Shown here: positions 1 to 8,971 of the stretch, piece by piece | How the letters are laid out: every line of letters begins with the position of its first letter | Position numbering within the stretch: the stretch's first letter is position 1 | Origin: Polyangiaceae bacterium | Lineage (GTDB): Bacteria > Myxococcota_A > Polyangia > Polyangiales > Polyangiaceae | Length of the DNA stretch: 64,000 bases | Assembly (NCBI GenBank): GCA_019637265.1 | Contig: JAHBVY010000001.1 | Location: forward strand, 1,674,001-1,738,000 | Direction: 5' to 3' | Translations under genes and position numbers: made by a program | The notes under the pieces: generated by a model | What the model was told of the DNA's origin: nothing | The model's input: only the letters and a program-made list of their open reading frames with translations | Databases searched by the model: none

Positions 1-2963
1 GTCAGCCCACGCGCCTCGCGGATCTCGAGGTCGACGTGGTGCGCGACGAGACCACCCTGGTCGCCAAGGCGAAAAGCCTCAGCGTCACCGAGCGACGCAT
101 CGCGCTCCAAGACCTCAGCCTGACCGGCGCCGGCGGCGAGCTGACTGCGTCAGCCGTACTGACCGATGGCGCGCTGCGCGGCGCCGCGGAGGGGCGCGAC
201 GTGGATCTCTCCGCGATCTCCCACGCCATCGGGCTGCCGCGCCGCACCTTGGAAGGTAAACTGTCCATCAGCGGCGACTTCGAGCTGGCCGAAGCGGGCT
301 CACGAGGCCAGCTGAACCTGGCGGTCACCGGCGGCGCGCTGATGGGGGTCGAGGGCGTCTCGCTCACCTTCCAGGGGCGTCTGAACGAGGACTCGCTCGA
401 GGGCAATGGCCACGGTGAAGTCGCGAACCTGGGCGCGCTCAGCGCGAGCTTCAAGGCGGACCTGCCGAAGGACGTGCTCTCACCGCGCGCCTGGCTCGGC
501 GTCACCGGCACCGGCAAGCTCCACGCAAAGGAGCTGAACCTCGACGCCGCCGCGCTCCCGCTCGCGACGTACGGCGTGCACGCGCTCACCGGCAAGGGCG
601 AGGTGATGGTCGATCTGCGGCGCGACGATCCAGCGCACCTCCCGAGCGTGTTCTTCATCACCCAGACCCACGACCTCAGCCTCAGCCTGGGCAACGGCGG
701 TGACGAGCCGCTCAGCTTCACCGGCATCGATCTCGGCGCGAGCGGCACCATCGACTCCGCCACGGGGCGCGTGTTCACCACCGTCAACCTGCGCGATCGA
801 GGCTCGCTGCTCGCGACGCTCACCGGCACCACCACTTACGACTTCGACCAAGCGCTGGCGAACGGCGGGCGCACCGCCATCGCGCAGCTGCTCGACGCCC
901 CCGTCGAGGCCCGGCTCTCGATCCCCACCCGGCGCATCCAGGAGCTGCCCCCCTTGCTCCAACCCAAGGGCCTGCAAGGCAGCGTCGGCGCCGACCTGTG
1001 GGCGCGCGGGCAAGTGAAGGCGCCCGTGCTCGACGCGGTGGTGTTCGCGAGCGGCGCGCGCCCCGAGTCGAGCCGCTTGGCGCAGCCGTTCAACACCACC
1101 GTGCGCGCGACCTACGACTCCCCGAGCGGCGACTTCCAGGCCACCGCCGAGCTCACCCTGCCCGACGCGAGCGGCGCCGCCAGGCGCGTGGCCTACGCGC
1201 GGAGCTCCGGGCACGCCCCCTGGTCGGAGCTGCTCGCGGGGCGCAGCTTCGCCGGCGATTGGTGGCGCATCGGCGGCCGACTGGATCTCGTCGATCTCCC
1301 GCTCCAGGCCTTCGCGCCGTTCGCCGACGACCACATCGCCGCCACCCTGAGCGGCAGCGTCAGCGTCCAGCGCTGGCAGGGGCTGCCGCTGTTCGACGCC
1401 GACGTGCGCGTCATCAGCCCGGTGATCGACCGCGTGGCGCTCGGCAGCGGGCGCATCCGCTTCAAGTCCACGGAGGACGCCCAGGCGGTGCTGCGGATGG
1501 AAGACGGCCAGGGCCACGTGGAGGCCAAGGTGAGCACCGCGCTGGCCTGGCCCGAGCTCTTGCCCGGCTTGGATCCGCGCGGAATCATCCAGGTGGACGT
1601 CGCCGCCAAGAACTACGACGCCGTGGTGCTGCAGCCGCTGCTCACCGGGCTGTTTGGTCAGGTGGGTGGTCGAGTCGACGCCAAGCTCAAGGCCACGATC
1701 CGACGCGAAGAGGACCCCATCGATCCCAGCGCGAGCACCTGGGGCGGCGCGGTGAACGGCAGCGCGACGGTGCGCGAAGGCCTGCTGCAGATCACGACGC
1801 TCGGGCTCACCCTGGAGGACGTGCGCCTGAACATCGCCGCCAAGAGCGACGACGCCGGCACCTCCATCACCCTGAGCGGGCTCAAGGCCAAGGTGCGCTC
1901 CGACAAAGACAACGTCCACGGCCGCGCCGATCTCAGACTCGATGGCCTGGCGCTCGATCGCGGCGCCGGCTGGCTCCAAATCGACCAGGTGCCGCTCTTG
2001 CTCGAGGGCGTGAGCCAAGGCACCGGCAGCGGCTACGCCGAGTTCACGCTGGAGCGCCAGGAGGATGCGATGGAGCTCGCCATCGATCTCCAGCGCCTCG
2101 AAGCGCGCTTGCCGCGCTCCTCTTCGCGCTCGGTGTACCCGGTGGAGGACAACCCGAACGTCCACGTGATGCAGCTCATCCGCGAGCCGCGCGAGTCCAA
2201 GGAGGACAACCCCACGCTGTGGATCATCCCGATCAAGCTGGGGCGAGAGGTGCGCGTCACCCGCAGTGACATGGAAGTGTACGTGCGCGGCGAGCCCGTG
2301 GTGTACCTGGAGCGCAAGCTGTCGCTCGAGGGCTTCATCGAGGTGGTCCCCGGCGGTCGCATCCCCGCGGTGGGCAAGGCCTTCGTGATCGAGAGCGGGA
2401 TGGTCAGCTTCGATACCGATGATCCGACGGACCCTCACCTGAACGCCACCGCCTCCTGGCGCGCGGCGGACGGCACCACGGTCTACGTGGACGTGCGCGG
2501 CACCTTGAAGAACGCCACCCTCAACCTCAGGAGCGATCCACCGCTGCCGGAGCCCGAGATCATCGCGCTGATGCTGGGCGGCGTGAGCACCACCGGTGAG
2601 GCCTCTCAATCCCAAGGCGGGGCGGACGGTGGCAGCACCGGCTCGGCCGCGGTGAACCTCGGCGGCGGCGTCGCGGCGCTGGGGCTGAACGAGCTCCTCG
2701 CGGACACCCCCCTCGGCGGCGTCGAGCTCCGCACCGACACCACCAGCAAGGCCGCGCCCTCGTACACCGCCGCCTACCGCGCCAGCAGCACCATCTACTT
2801 CGAAGGCACCTATCAATCCGCCGACAACAGCGGCATCGACGACACCGTGAAGGAGGGCTTCACCGGCACGGTGGACTACCGCTTCCTCCCCAACTGGTCG
2901 CTCCGCACCCAGATCGGCAACACCGGCACCGCCATGGACCTCATCTGGCAGTACCGCTACTAG
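1..2963 (+). CDS. tamB: TamB/DUF490 family translocation and assembly protein (5' partial)
   Basis: C-terminal part of a TamB-type protein, cut by the left window edge: the frame is open from base 3 and closes at TAG 2961-2963, about 986 residues. TamB-like proteins are anchored in the inner membrane and span the periplasm as long beta-rich bridges that support outer-membrane assembly and phospholipid transport. Seen here: long stretches of alternating hydrophobic and polar residues, a C-terminal DUF490 block (SFDTDDPTDPHLN, then PEPEIIALMLGG about 130 residues before the end), and a final aromatic LIWQYRY typical of proteins that engage the outer membrane. An in-frame GTG at 36 is not taken as the start because coding character continues upstream. 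No BamA/TamA partner lies in the window. The family call is firm; the partner and exact role are inferred. Confidence 0.88.
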   Translation, partial: QPTRLADLEVDVVRDETTLVAKAKSLSVTERRIALQDLSLTGAGGELTASAVLTDGALRGAAEGRDVDLSAISHAIGLPRRTLEGKLSISGDFELAEAGSRGQLNLAVTGGALMGVEGVSLTFQGRLNEDSLEGNGHGEVANLGALSASFKADLPKDVLSPRAWLGVTGTGKLHAKELNLDAAALPLATYGVHALTGKGEVMVDLRRDDPAHLPSVFFITQTHDLSLSLGNGGDEPLSFTGIDLGASGTIDSATGRVFTTVNLRDRGSLLATLTGTTTYDFDQALANGGRTAIAQLLDAPVEARLSIPTRRIQELPPLLQPKGLQGSVGADLWARGQVKAPVLDAVVFASGARPESSRLAQPFNTTVRATYDSPSGDFQATAELTLPDASGAARRVAYARSSGHAPWSELLAGRSFAGDWWRIGGRLDLVDLPLQAFAPFADDHIAATLSGSVSVQRWQGLPLFDADVRVISPVIDRVALGSGRIRFKSTEDAQAVLRMEDGQGHVEAKVSTALAWPELLPGLDPRGIIQVDVAAKNYDAVVLQPLLTGLFGQVGGRVDAKLKATIRREEDPIDPSASTWGGAVNGSATVREGLLQITTLGLTLEDVRLNIAAKSDDAGTSITLSGLKAKVRSDKDNVHGRADLRLDGLALDRGAGWLQIDQVPLLLEGVSQGTGSGYAEFTLERQEDAMELAIDLQRLEARLPRSSSRSVYPVEDNPNVHVMQLIREPRESKEDNPTLWIIPIKLGREVRVTRSDMEVYVRGEPVVYLERKLSLEGFIEVVPGGRIPAVGKAFVIESGMVSFDTDDPTDPHLNATASWRAADGTTVYVDVRGTLKNATLNLRSDPPLPEPEIIALMLGGVSTTGEASQSQGGADGGSTGSAAVNLGGGVAALGLNELLADTPLGGVELRTDTTSKAAPSYTAAYRASSTIYFEGTYQSADNSGIDDTVKEGFTGTVDYRFLPNWSLRTQIGNTGTAMDLIWQYRY

Positions 2964-3054
2964 TCAGAGCTCCTCACAGATTATCCGAGGCGAGTCGGCG
3001 CCACAGGCTCGCGGCTCCAAGCGCTCGAGCGCGACTCGGTCCGCTACGAGTCAG
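2954..3054. repeat. Stop-spanning direct repeat after tamB
   Basis: CCGCTACTAGTCAG (2954-2967) contains the tamB TAG stop. CCGCTACGAGTCAG (3041-3054) repeats it with one change, 87 bases downstream, in non-coding DNA. It belongs to a series of similar gene-end repeats in this window. Confidence 0.7.
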
Positions 3055-3062
3055 CGTGTCAG

Positions 3063-3077
3063 TTTTTTTGGGGGGGG
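3063..3077. repeat. T7-G8 homopolymer junction
   Basis: Seven T followed by eight G in the gap between tamB and the convergent methyltransferase gene. It is prone to slippage or sequencing error and is non-coding. The G run continues into GGTTGG, resembling other G-tract motifs in this window. Confidence 0.9.
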
Positions 3078-3187
3078 TTGGTCCCGACACAAGCCCCCAC
3101 GCGGCGCCGCAGTCACCGCGCGCCCGCCATATCAGTCACCCTGACCACCAAGTCGAGCCAGCACCACTGACCCTCACCAGGTGCCTC

Positions 3188-4003
3188 TCAAGGCCGCCGC
3201 GCGCTAGCGCAGCCAATATTCAGCGTCAGCTCGAACCTCGCCTCCGACCAGTAGCGATCGATGGCGTCGTAAACATAGCGGAGCGGCGCCGACAGCTGCT
3301 CGAGCTCCAGCTCGGCCTCGAGCTCGGGCACCAGCATCAGCCGCGTCACGGGGTCCTCCGCGAACGCGCGGCCGCTGTCGAAGGCGAGCTGTGTCTGCCG
3401 CACCTCGATGTCCACGTCCTCCAGCCCGGCGGCCTCGAGCTCCTCTTCCAGTGACTCGAGGCTCGGCCGCGCGTCCACCGCGGCTTCCACGCGCTTACCG
3501 AAGTCACCCTGATCGTGCTTGAGCGCGTACTCGCGGAGCAGGTCGTCTATTTCAATGAAGGAACCGCGGAGCGGCAGCGCCACCAAGGCCTGACCACCGG
3601 GGTACAGCACCCGCTGGAGCTCGCGGAGCAGCAGCACCCGCTGCCGCGGGGAAACGGTGGGGTGCAGCGTCAGGCAGTGGGAGAAGGCGCCGCTCGGCAG
3701 CTCCGTGGGGAAGGTGGTGGCGACCTGGTACTCGAGCTCGGCGTCCTGGGCGCGCGCCTTGTTCCGGGCGAGCTCGATGGCGGGCTCATTCGCGTCCACG
3801 CCCACCACCTCACTCCCGGGGCGGAGCGTCACCAGCTGACGGTCTGGGTAGCCCGTGCGGCAACCGATGTGCGCGAGCCGGATCGGCCCGCCCGCGAGCA
3901 CCATCTCCAACGCCAGCTCGCCGTACAGCCGGAGGTAGCGCGGCACGACGAAGGTCTCGATCACGGCCGCGTCGGCGGGGCTCAAGCTGAAGGCGCTGGA
4001 CAC
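3188..4003 (-). CDS. Class I SAM-dependent methyltransferase
   Basis: Soluble 271-residue methyltransferase of the Rossmann-fold class. Motif I is LAHIGCRTGYPD (residues 43-54), followed by the acidic residue of the second strand in VVGVDANEP (Asp70), which should bind the ribose of S-adenosylmethionine. A motif IV-like SHCLTLHPTVSP and LYPGGQALVALP (post-motif II/III region) follow. The C-terminal third is acidic and helical and probably forms the substrate cap. The GTG start at 4003 is preceded by an overlapping AGGAG-like sequence. The gene is monocistronic, convergent with tamB and divergent from the M23 peptidase. The methylated substrate cannot be deduced; the motifs are generic to small-molecule methyltransferases. 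Confidence 0.8.
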   Translation of the reverse strand: MSSAFSLSPADAAVIETFVVPRYLRLYGELALEMVLAGGPIRLAHIGCRTGYPDRQLVTLRPGSEVVGVDANEPAIELARNKARAQDAELEYQVATTFPTELPSGAFSHCLTLHPTVSPRQRVLLLRELQRVLYPGGQALVALPLRGSFIEIDDLLREYALKHDQGDFGKRVEAAVDARPSLESLEEELEAAGLEDVDIEVRQTQLAFDSGRAFAEDPVTRLMLVPELEAELELEQLSAPLRYVYDAIDRYWSEARFELTLNIGCASARRP

Positions 4004-4074
4004 TCCTCGTCAGCTACCAACCCTCGGAGAGCGAATCAATCCGCTGGACCCGCGCCGAGCGCTATAGTCCGAAG

Positions 4075-4938
4075 GTGCAGATGGCCCCCATCTGGGCGGC
4101 GACCGCCGCCGCCGCGCTCACCGCCCTGGGCGCGCTGATCCCCGAGCCGGGCGAGCCCACCGCGGGCGCGTCGGGCTCTGCCGCGACGGACCCTGCCGCG
4201 CTAGGCCCCAACGCCGACCCGCGGCGCGCCGCCTGCCCCGGCGGCACGCTGCCAGACCACGGCGTGTGCATCCCAGCGCCGACGCGCGCCCTCACCTCGC
4301 TCGCGCCGCTCGAGGCGGAGCGCGGCCAACACCGCGATCGGAGCGGCTCCTGGGTCAGCTACGAGCAGATCCCACGCCGCCCGGAGCGCCCCGCTGACTA
4401 CGCGGCGTATCGCTACCCGGTGCCGCTCGCGAAGGGCGGCGGCTCGGTGGTGAGCGGCTACGATCTGCACCTGGCGGACAGCGAGCAGCGCCGCGGCGCG
4501 CACCTCGGCGCGGTGGGTCACGGCGGCATCGATGTCACCCAGCGCCGCGGCACCGAGGTGCGGCTGCTCAGGCTCGAGCACCAGATCGCCGACGCCGACG
4601 TGATCTACGTCGGCGAGCTGTTCGGCCTCTCGGTGGTCACCCGTCACGCGCTGCGCGAAGGCGGGCAGCTGCGAGAGTATTTGATGATCCATGGGCACCT
4701 GGAGGGTCCCGCGCCGGGGCTCACTCAAGGCAGCTCCCTGAGTGACGGAGCGCTGCTCGGCTTCGTCGGCGACAGCGGCAGCCCCGGCGTGGTGCACCTG
4801 CACCTCGAAGTGCGCCGGGTGCGCGAGGGGGTGAAGCTGAGCACCCTGAGCGGCGGTCAGCTGGCCCACGCCTCGAACACCGTGGTGTGCGATCCGCGCA
4901 ACGTGCTCCCCCTCGCAGCAGACGCGCAGTCTCCCTGA
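4075..4938 (+). CDS. M23 (LytM-type) family metallopeptidase, secreted
   Basis: Probable peptidoglycan endopeptidase, or a LytM-type factor, acting in the periplasm. The first 25 residues are an Ala/Leu-rich signal-like segment. The C-terminal half holds the M23 set: HGGID (His149, Asp153) and HLH (His241, His243) for zinc, with His206/His208 in IHGHLEG as the central histidine region. With all positions present, catalytic activity is likely, unlike degenerate LytM activators. Residues 60-130 are a linker without a recognised domain. The start is GTG at 4075, with an ATG two codons later as alternative. It is convergent with the response regulator downstream, and the gap between them contains copies of both gene ends. 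Confidence 0.82.
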   Translation: MQMAPIWAATAAAALTALGALIPEPGEPTAGASGSAATDPAALGPNADPRRAACPGGTLPDHGVCIPAPTRALTSLAPLEAERGQHRDRSGSWVSYEQIPRRPERPADYAAYRYPVPLAKGGGSVVSGYDLHLADSEQRRGAHLGAVGHGGIDVTQRRGTEVRLLRLEHQIADADVIYVGELFGLSVVTRHALREGGQLREYLMIHGHLEGPAPGLTQGSSLSDGALLGFVGDSGSPGVVHLHLEVRRVREGVKLSTLSGGQLAHASNTVVCDPRNVLPLAADAQSP

Positions 4939-5096
4939 CCCCCAGCCTCGGAGGGGCCATGACGAGCCCAACGCCCTCCGCGCGCCGCTCGCTCGCGGCA
5001 CCTCCAAACCACGGAGGCTCACTACAAGTAAGACCAGCAGGCGCTTCGCACGGCGCAGCAGCGCGCAGCACCCCCTAACCACGGCGGGCTCACTAC
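4915..5096. repeat. Interleaved gene-end direct repeats between convergent genes
   Basis: Two repeat pairs fill the 154-base gap. Bases 4915-4940 (end of the M23 gene with its TGA) recur as 5055-5080, where CTGACC becomes CTAACC. Bases 5077-5096, which span the stop of the reverse-strand regulator gene (AACCACGGCGGGCTCACTAC), recur at 5007-5025 with one base missing and one changed. Each gene end thus has a diverged copy beside the other gene. Confidence 0.75.
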
Positions 5097-5800
5097 GGCA
5101 CTAGCTTGTAGCCGTAGCCATAGACCGTGAGGATGTGCTCCGGCTGGTTCGGGGTGCGCTCGAGCTTCTTCCGGAGCTTCACCACGAAGTTGTCGATGCT
5201 GCGGTTCGAGGGGTTGCCTTCCACCCCCCACACGCGCTCGAGGATGTCCTCGCGCTTCACCGGTTGACCGGCGTACTCGTAGAGCAGCTTGAGCAGCTCC
5301 ACCTCGTAGAAGCTGAGCTTCTCCGCCTCGCCGTCCTTCTCCAGCACCTGCGCCGCCACGTTCACCGTCGCTGGGCCCACCTTGAAGCTGAACAGCTCCG
5401 AGGGGCGATTCGCGCGGCGGAACAGCGCGCGGATCCGCGCCACCAGCTCGCCCACGCTGAAGGGCTTGGTGACGTAGTCATCCGCGCCGGAGTCCAGACC
5501 GCGGATTTTGTCGGCCTCTTGGGAGCGCGCGGTGAGCATCAAGATGGGCACCACCGCATCGCTCCGGCGGATCGTCTCGCACACCTGGTAGCCGTTCATG
5601 TCCGGCAGCATCAGATCGAGCAAGATACAGTCAGGCCGCGTGACTTTGGCCGCCTCCACCCCCGCCCTGCCGCTGGTACGGCTCTCGACCTCGAAGCCCT
5701 CGAAGCGGAGCGCGTCTTCCAGCCCGAGCACGATGTGAGGCTCGTCCTCGATGATCAGGATCTTGCGCTTACCAGCTTCCACGAGCCCGTGATCTAGCAC
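5093..5800 (-). CDS. OmpR/PhoB-type response regulator
   Basis: Two-component response regulator of 235 residues. The receiver domain starts at KILIIEDEP (Glu18-Asp19 acidic pair); the phosphoacceptor is Asp62 in LLDLMLPDMNG, with Thr in MLTARS and Lys in YVTKPFS completing the active site. The C-terminal winged helix ends with the family signature ILTVYGYGYKL, preceded by the recognition region NRSIDNFVVKLRKKL. It should bind DNA as a phosphorylation-dependent dimer and control transcription. No histidine kinase is adjacent, so the cognate kinase is elsewhere. An alternative start a few codons later (before KRKILI) is possible. The gene is transcribed alone; its stop-codon region is repeated just downstream. 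Confidence 0.9.
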   Translation of the reverse strand: MLDHGLVEAGKRKILIIEDEPHIVLGLEDALRFEGFEVESRTSGRAGVEAAKVTRPDCILLDLMLPDMNGYQVCETIRRSDAVVPILMLTARSQEADKIRGLDSGADDYVTKPFSVGELVARIRALFRRANRPSELFSFKVGPATVNVAAQVLEKDGEAEKLSFYEVELLKLLYEYAGQPVKREDILERVWGVEGNPSNRSIDNFVVKLRKKLERTPNQPEHILTVYGYGYKLVP

Positions 5801-5976
5801 CCTCGTGAGCCACCGAGAACACGCCGCCTCGGACGCTGACGCGCGACGCTCCGCGCGAGGCGATGTCAGCGACTGAAGTCGCCGTGCTCAGAATACCGAT
5901 GTACCCAGCGCAAGGCGACGTCGCAGCACACAGCGCGCTGCGCCCCAGCCATCGAAACAGGCACCCCCAAAAGCAC

Positions 5977-6008
5977 GCGGCGGGCAGCACCTGAGTGCTA
6001 CCCGCCGC
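5977..6008 (-). terminator. Terminator hairpin after the VWA lipoprotein gene
   Basis: Bases 5977-5990 pair with 5995-6008 (14-base stem, one G-U/mismatch, loop CTGA). On the reverse strand the stem is followed by GTGCTTTT, a short U-tract, so it reads as an intrinsic terminator for the gene ending at 6061. Confidence 0.65.
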
Positions 6009-6024
6009 TTTGCCTGGAGCTGAT

Positions 6025-6052
6025 GTCGGGGCGAATCATCATTCGCCCCGAC
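6025..6052 (-). terminator. Perfect 12-base stem hairpin next to the VWA gene stop
   Basis: GTCGGGGCGAAT (6025-6036) and ATTCGCCCCGAC (6041-6052) form a perfect inverted repeat with a 4-base loop, 8 bases past the stop at 6061. No U-tract follows, so it may stabilise the mRNA 3' end or assist the second hairpin at 5977-6008. Confidence 0.6.
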
Positions 6053-6060
6053 GAGGGGAC

Positions 6061-8523
6061 TCAGTCCGCCAACGACACGTCGAAGCTGTCGTCGAGCGAC
6101 GCGCCTCGGCAGGCGATGAACGTCGTCGCGCCCTTGACCGGCGTGTCCTCCCCGACGAAGCGCAGCAGCTGACGCTCGGTCGCCTTGCAGTTCTGGATCA
6201 ACACCTCGTTGCCCTGGTTCGCGTCGATGTAGCACCAGCCCGTCACGCTGCTGGTCACCTCTCGCTCAAGGCACTCGTCCAGCTGCGCCGAGGTGCCACC
6301 CGTGGTCGGATCACCCGCCTGGAGGATCTCGCAGTAGGTGAGGCTGTCGCAATCGACACCCGAGTTGCCACCACAGCGCTCCGACTTGCGAAGCTCCGCC
6401 TTCACCGCCTCCACCACCGCGGCGGTGGGCTCGCCACGACCCGCGCGGCCGCAGTTGAGCCCTGCTTGTGGCGCGGCCTCGATGACCTTGCACTGCACCA
6501 AGCGGTTCTCGTCGGGCGCCAGCTGACGCGGCAGGCAACGACCGCTCAGCGCCTCCTTGAGGCGGTCGATGATCGCGGTCACCGCGGGGCGGTAGCCATA
6601 GTCCGCGTCGCCCGGGTTCATCGTCTTCGGGCAGATGGAGGCGACGATGGAGTTCTCACCGAAGCCGTGCAGCGCGCTCAAGAGCCGCGTCCCAGGGTAT
6701 GCCTTGGCGTGCGTCTGGACGCCGATGCCCGAGCACAAAGGCTTGTCCATGTCCGTCGCGTTCTCGCAGTCGCAGTCGCCGCCCGTCGCGCAGGGGTTGC
6801 TGGCCAGCGGGAAGGTGCACGCGTACTGGAGGTCGGTGCGCTCCCCGTCGACCGCGTCACCGATCGCCGAGTTGTAGTCGTAGCCGTTCAGCGCGTTGGG
6901 CGTGCCGGGGGAACCAGGCAGCTCATCACCCGTGATCGGGTTCCGACCGCTGCGCTCGAACGCCGTCTCCTCCATGAACGGATCCTCCGGGTCGCGGAAG
7001 TTGTGACGGATGGCCGCGAGGCTCCGCTCACAGTTCTGCTGCTCCGAGTTGGGTGACACCGGGGTCCCGAGGATCGTCTTCCAGCGGTTCAGCGAGCTGA
7101 GCTGTGGCGCCGTGAGGTACTTGAGGCTGCCGTTGGCAGGCGGGCAGGCCTCCGGGTTCTGATCGCAGGTCTCCTGACTGGTCGCGACATCCTGCCATGG
7201 CACCCCGACGATGCCGGCGAAGAACACCAGGCTCGGATCGCGCACTGGCCGCCCCTCGTTCTTCAGATCGAGGTAGAGCGGGTTCGGCGCCCTCACCGGC
7301 GTGCAGCCGTTGTAGCCGACCGTCACCTGCGGTGACTTCAGGCCTTCGACGTAGCGGTCGATGGGGTACAGGAAGTCGATGCCAGCGCGGCGCTTCTGAT
7401 CCCAGCAGCGCAGGTTCGCTTGGTCACCGCCCAAGGTGCCGCTGTGACCGCACTCCGACGCGTAGTCGTTGCAGCCGCTGGGCGCGCTGCCGCGCGACGC
7501 GCAGGCGTAGCAGCAGGGGGAGTTCGGGTCCGCCTCACAGGCCAAGGACGCCTTGAAGCGCAGGCTGTTCGGCGCCGCCGCCAGCCAGTTCGAGCCACCG
7601 CGCTGGATCGAGCAGTCATTCTCGTCAGTCAGCATGATGACCGCCAAGAGCGAGTCCGGGCGCAAGAACTCGGCGCGCTGCTCGAGCAGCACCGTGTCCA
7701 AGATCACCTGGCCGTTCTCGTCGCGCCGGAAGCCCACGCAGTTCTCCTGCGCGTCCGTGTCACGGCACTTCACCCGGATCAGCTCCGCTGGCGGGTTCGG
7801 ATCGATCAGGAAGCGGTACCACGACTCGAGCGAGGCCTCGTAGCCGCAGCCCGTCTCACCGGCGCCGGCCACGTGCGCCTGGAAGTCGTTGATGAGGCCC
7901 GCGGTGTCCGCGCGCCACGCCAGGAAGCCTGCCGCCTCCCCAGCCAGCCCGGAGCGCACGCTGCCGAGCAACCGGCCGCGGTCATCCCCCGGCGACACGC
8001 CCATGTCGCAGCCACCCACCACGTTCGCGCCCGCGTCACCGAGGCTCGAGGTGATCACCCCGAGGTGGAAGTCCGAGATGGGATTGAACTCACGCTCCGT
8101 GCCCGCGGGGCAGTCTGCGTCCGGGTTGGGCGGCTGGCTGCCATCGGTGCAGAACGGGTTCACCAGGCGGCTCACCAAGTCGGGCACCGCGTCCCGAAGC
8201 ACCTGCTGCTTGTCGGCCATCGACGCCGAGTTGTCGATCATGAAGAGCAGGTCGATCTTGTCGACGGCGGTCTGCACGATCTGATCGACGAACAGGTTCG
8301 AGGTGTTCGGGGTCAGCTCACTCACGGGCCGATCGAGGCAGCCCACGGTGGCGGCGCTGCCCAGGAGGCAGAACGACGCACCGCCGAGACCCCAACGCAG
8401 CGCGCGGCGAGCCAACCCAGCACGGCGGGCACCGCCGCCACCGTGGACGGAGCCAGGGGAGCGGCGCGCGGCGCGAAGCGTGGGGGCGGATCCTTGAACT
8501 GAACGATCTGAGCGGGTCTTCAT
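6061..8523 (-). CDS. Cysteine-rich VWA-domain lipoprotein
   Basis: Surface or periplasmic lipoprotein of 820 residues. An Arg-rich n-region and hydrophobic stretch lead to lipobox ATVGC (Cys62). The VWA domain begins soon after, with a complete MIDAS motif DNSAS (Asp97, Ser99, Ser101) and a later MLTDEND loop, so it can bind a metal and probably a protein ligand. The middle and C-terminal parts have many Cys (for example CCYACASRGSAPSGC and GGDCDCEN), suggesting several disulfides and an extracytoplasmic site. ATG 8523 is chosen because a GAGG-containing sequence lies just upstream; the frame stays open further but has no signal there. Monocistronic, with two hairpins downstream. Similar large VWA lipoproteins are common in myxobacteria; the ligand is unknown. 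Confidence 0.75.
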   Translation of the reverse strand: MKTRSDRSVQGSAPTLRAARRSPGSVHGGGGARRAGLARRALRWGLGGASFCLLGSAATVGCLDRPVSELTPNTSNLFVDQIVQTAVDKIDLLFMIDNSASMADKQQVLRDAVPDLVSRLVNPFCTDGSQPPNPDADCPAGTEREFNPISDFHLGVITSSLGDAGANVVGGCDMGVSPGDDRGRLLGSVRSGLAGEAAGFLAWRADTAGLINDFQAHVAGAGETGCGYEASLESWYRFLIDPNPPAELIRVKCRDTDAQENCVGFRRDENGQVILDTVLLEQRAEFLRPDSLLAVIMLTDENDCSIQRGGSNWLAAAPNSLRFKASLACEADPNSPCCYACASRGSAPSGCNDYASECGHSGTLGGDQANLRCWDQKRRAGIDFLYPIDRYVEGLKSPQVTVGYNGCTPVRAPNPLYLDLKNEGRPVRDPSLVFFAGIVGVPWQDVATSQETCDQNPEACPPANGSLKYLTAPQLSSLNRWKTILGTPVSPNSEQQNCERSLAAIRHNFRDPEDPFMEETAFERSGRNPITGDELPGSPGTPNALNGYDYNSAIGDAVDGERTDLQYACTFPLASNPCATGGDCDCENATDMDKPLCSGIGVQTHAKAYPGTRLLSALHGFGENSIVASICPKTMNPGDADYGYRPAVTAIIDRLKEALSGRCLPRQLAPDENRLVQCKVIEAAPQAGLNCGRAGRGEPTAAVVEAVKAELRKSERCGGNSGVDCDSLTYCEILQAGDPTTGGTSAQLDECLEREVTSSVTGWCYIDANQGNEVLIQNCKATERQLLRFVGEDTPVKGATTFIACRGASLDDSFDVSLAD

Positions 8524-8961
8524 CAACCTCGAGCTCCTTGACGGTGGTCTGGCTTGGCTGGGGATTCCCGGGGCGGATGCCCAGGGCTCACAGGATTTCG
8601 GGGGTGGCTTGGCTCTAGTTTGCGGCTGCTCGCCGTAGTCTTGGACTGCTGGCCGTGGTCTTGGGCTGCTCGCCATTCGCGGTCGCCTGAGTTGCACCGC
8701 GGCTGGAAACGCGGACACCCGATAGCCGGCGGAGCTTACGAGGGCTCCAGTGTGGCTGTCAATGGGGCGTGGGCGGCTGCCAGCAGGGCAGAGCGCTCAA
8801 GGGAGGGTCCGTAGGCTCTGGAAATACGGCGTTCTGGAGGAATACAGAGGGAGCTGACCATGAGAGCGAAGCAAGCCGCGCGCCAAGCCAGTGAGGGTCG
8901 TTCTCCCTGGGATCGGGGACTCCAGCACCGAAAAGCGCCAACTAAGTTGGCATGACGCCAA
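8524..8961. other. Non-coding gap between uvrC end and VWA lipoprotein start
   Basis: 438 bases without a convincing gene. It should hold the promoter of the VWA lipoprotein gene near 8523 and holds the uvrC terminator at its low-coordinate (window-right) side. A 20-base tandem repeat lies at 8626-8674. No RNA gene is recognisable. Confidence 0.6.
8626..8674. repeat. 20-base tandem repeat, 2.45 copies
   Basis: CTGCTCGCCGTAGTCTTGGA (8626-8645), CTGCTGGCCGTGGTCTTGGG (8646-8665) and a partial CTGCTCGCC (8666-8674), about 100-150 bases upstream of the VWA lipoprotein start. Confidence 0.8.
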
Positions 8962-8971
8962 CTAGGTTGGC
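8936..8971 (-). terminator. Duplicated palindrome spanning the uvrC stop
   Basis: CGCCAACTAGGTTGGC (8956-8971) contains the reverse-strand TAG of uvrC (8962-8964) and is nearly palindromic. A copy, CGCCAACTAAGTTGGC, lies at 8936-8951. On the reverse strand the second hairpin is followed by GCTTTTC, so the pair can act as a tandem terminator. It is also one of the stop-spanning duplications. Confidence 0.6.

Noticed and set aside
480..2816. Long open frame (778 codons) antisense to tamB
   Set aside because: Composition is His/Ala/Gly/Arg-rich without domains, and tamB on the other strand has clear family motifs. Long antisense frames are expected at this GC content.
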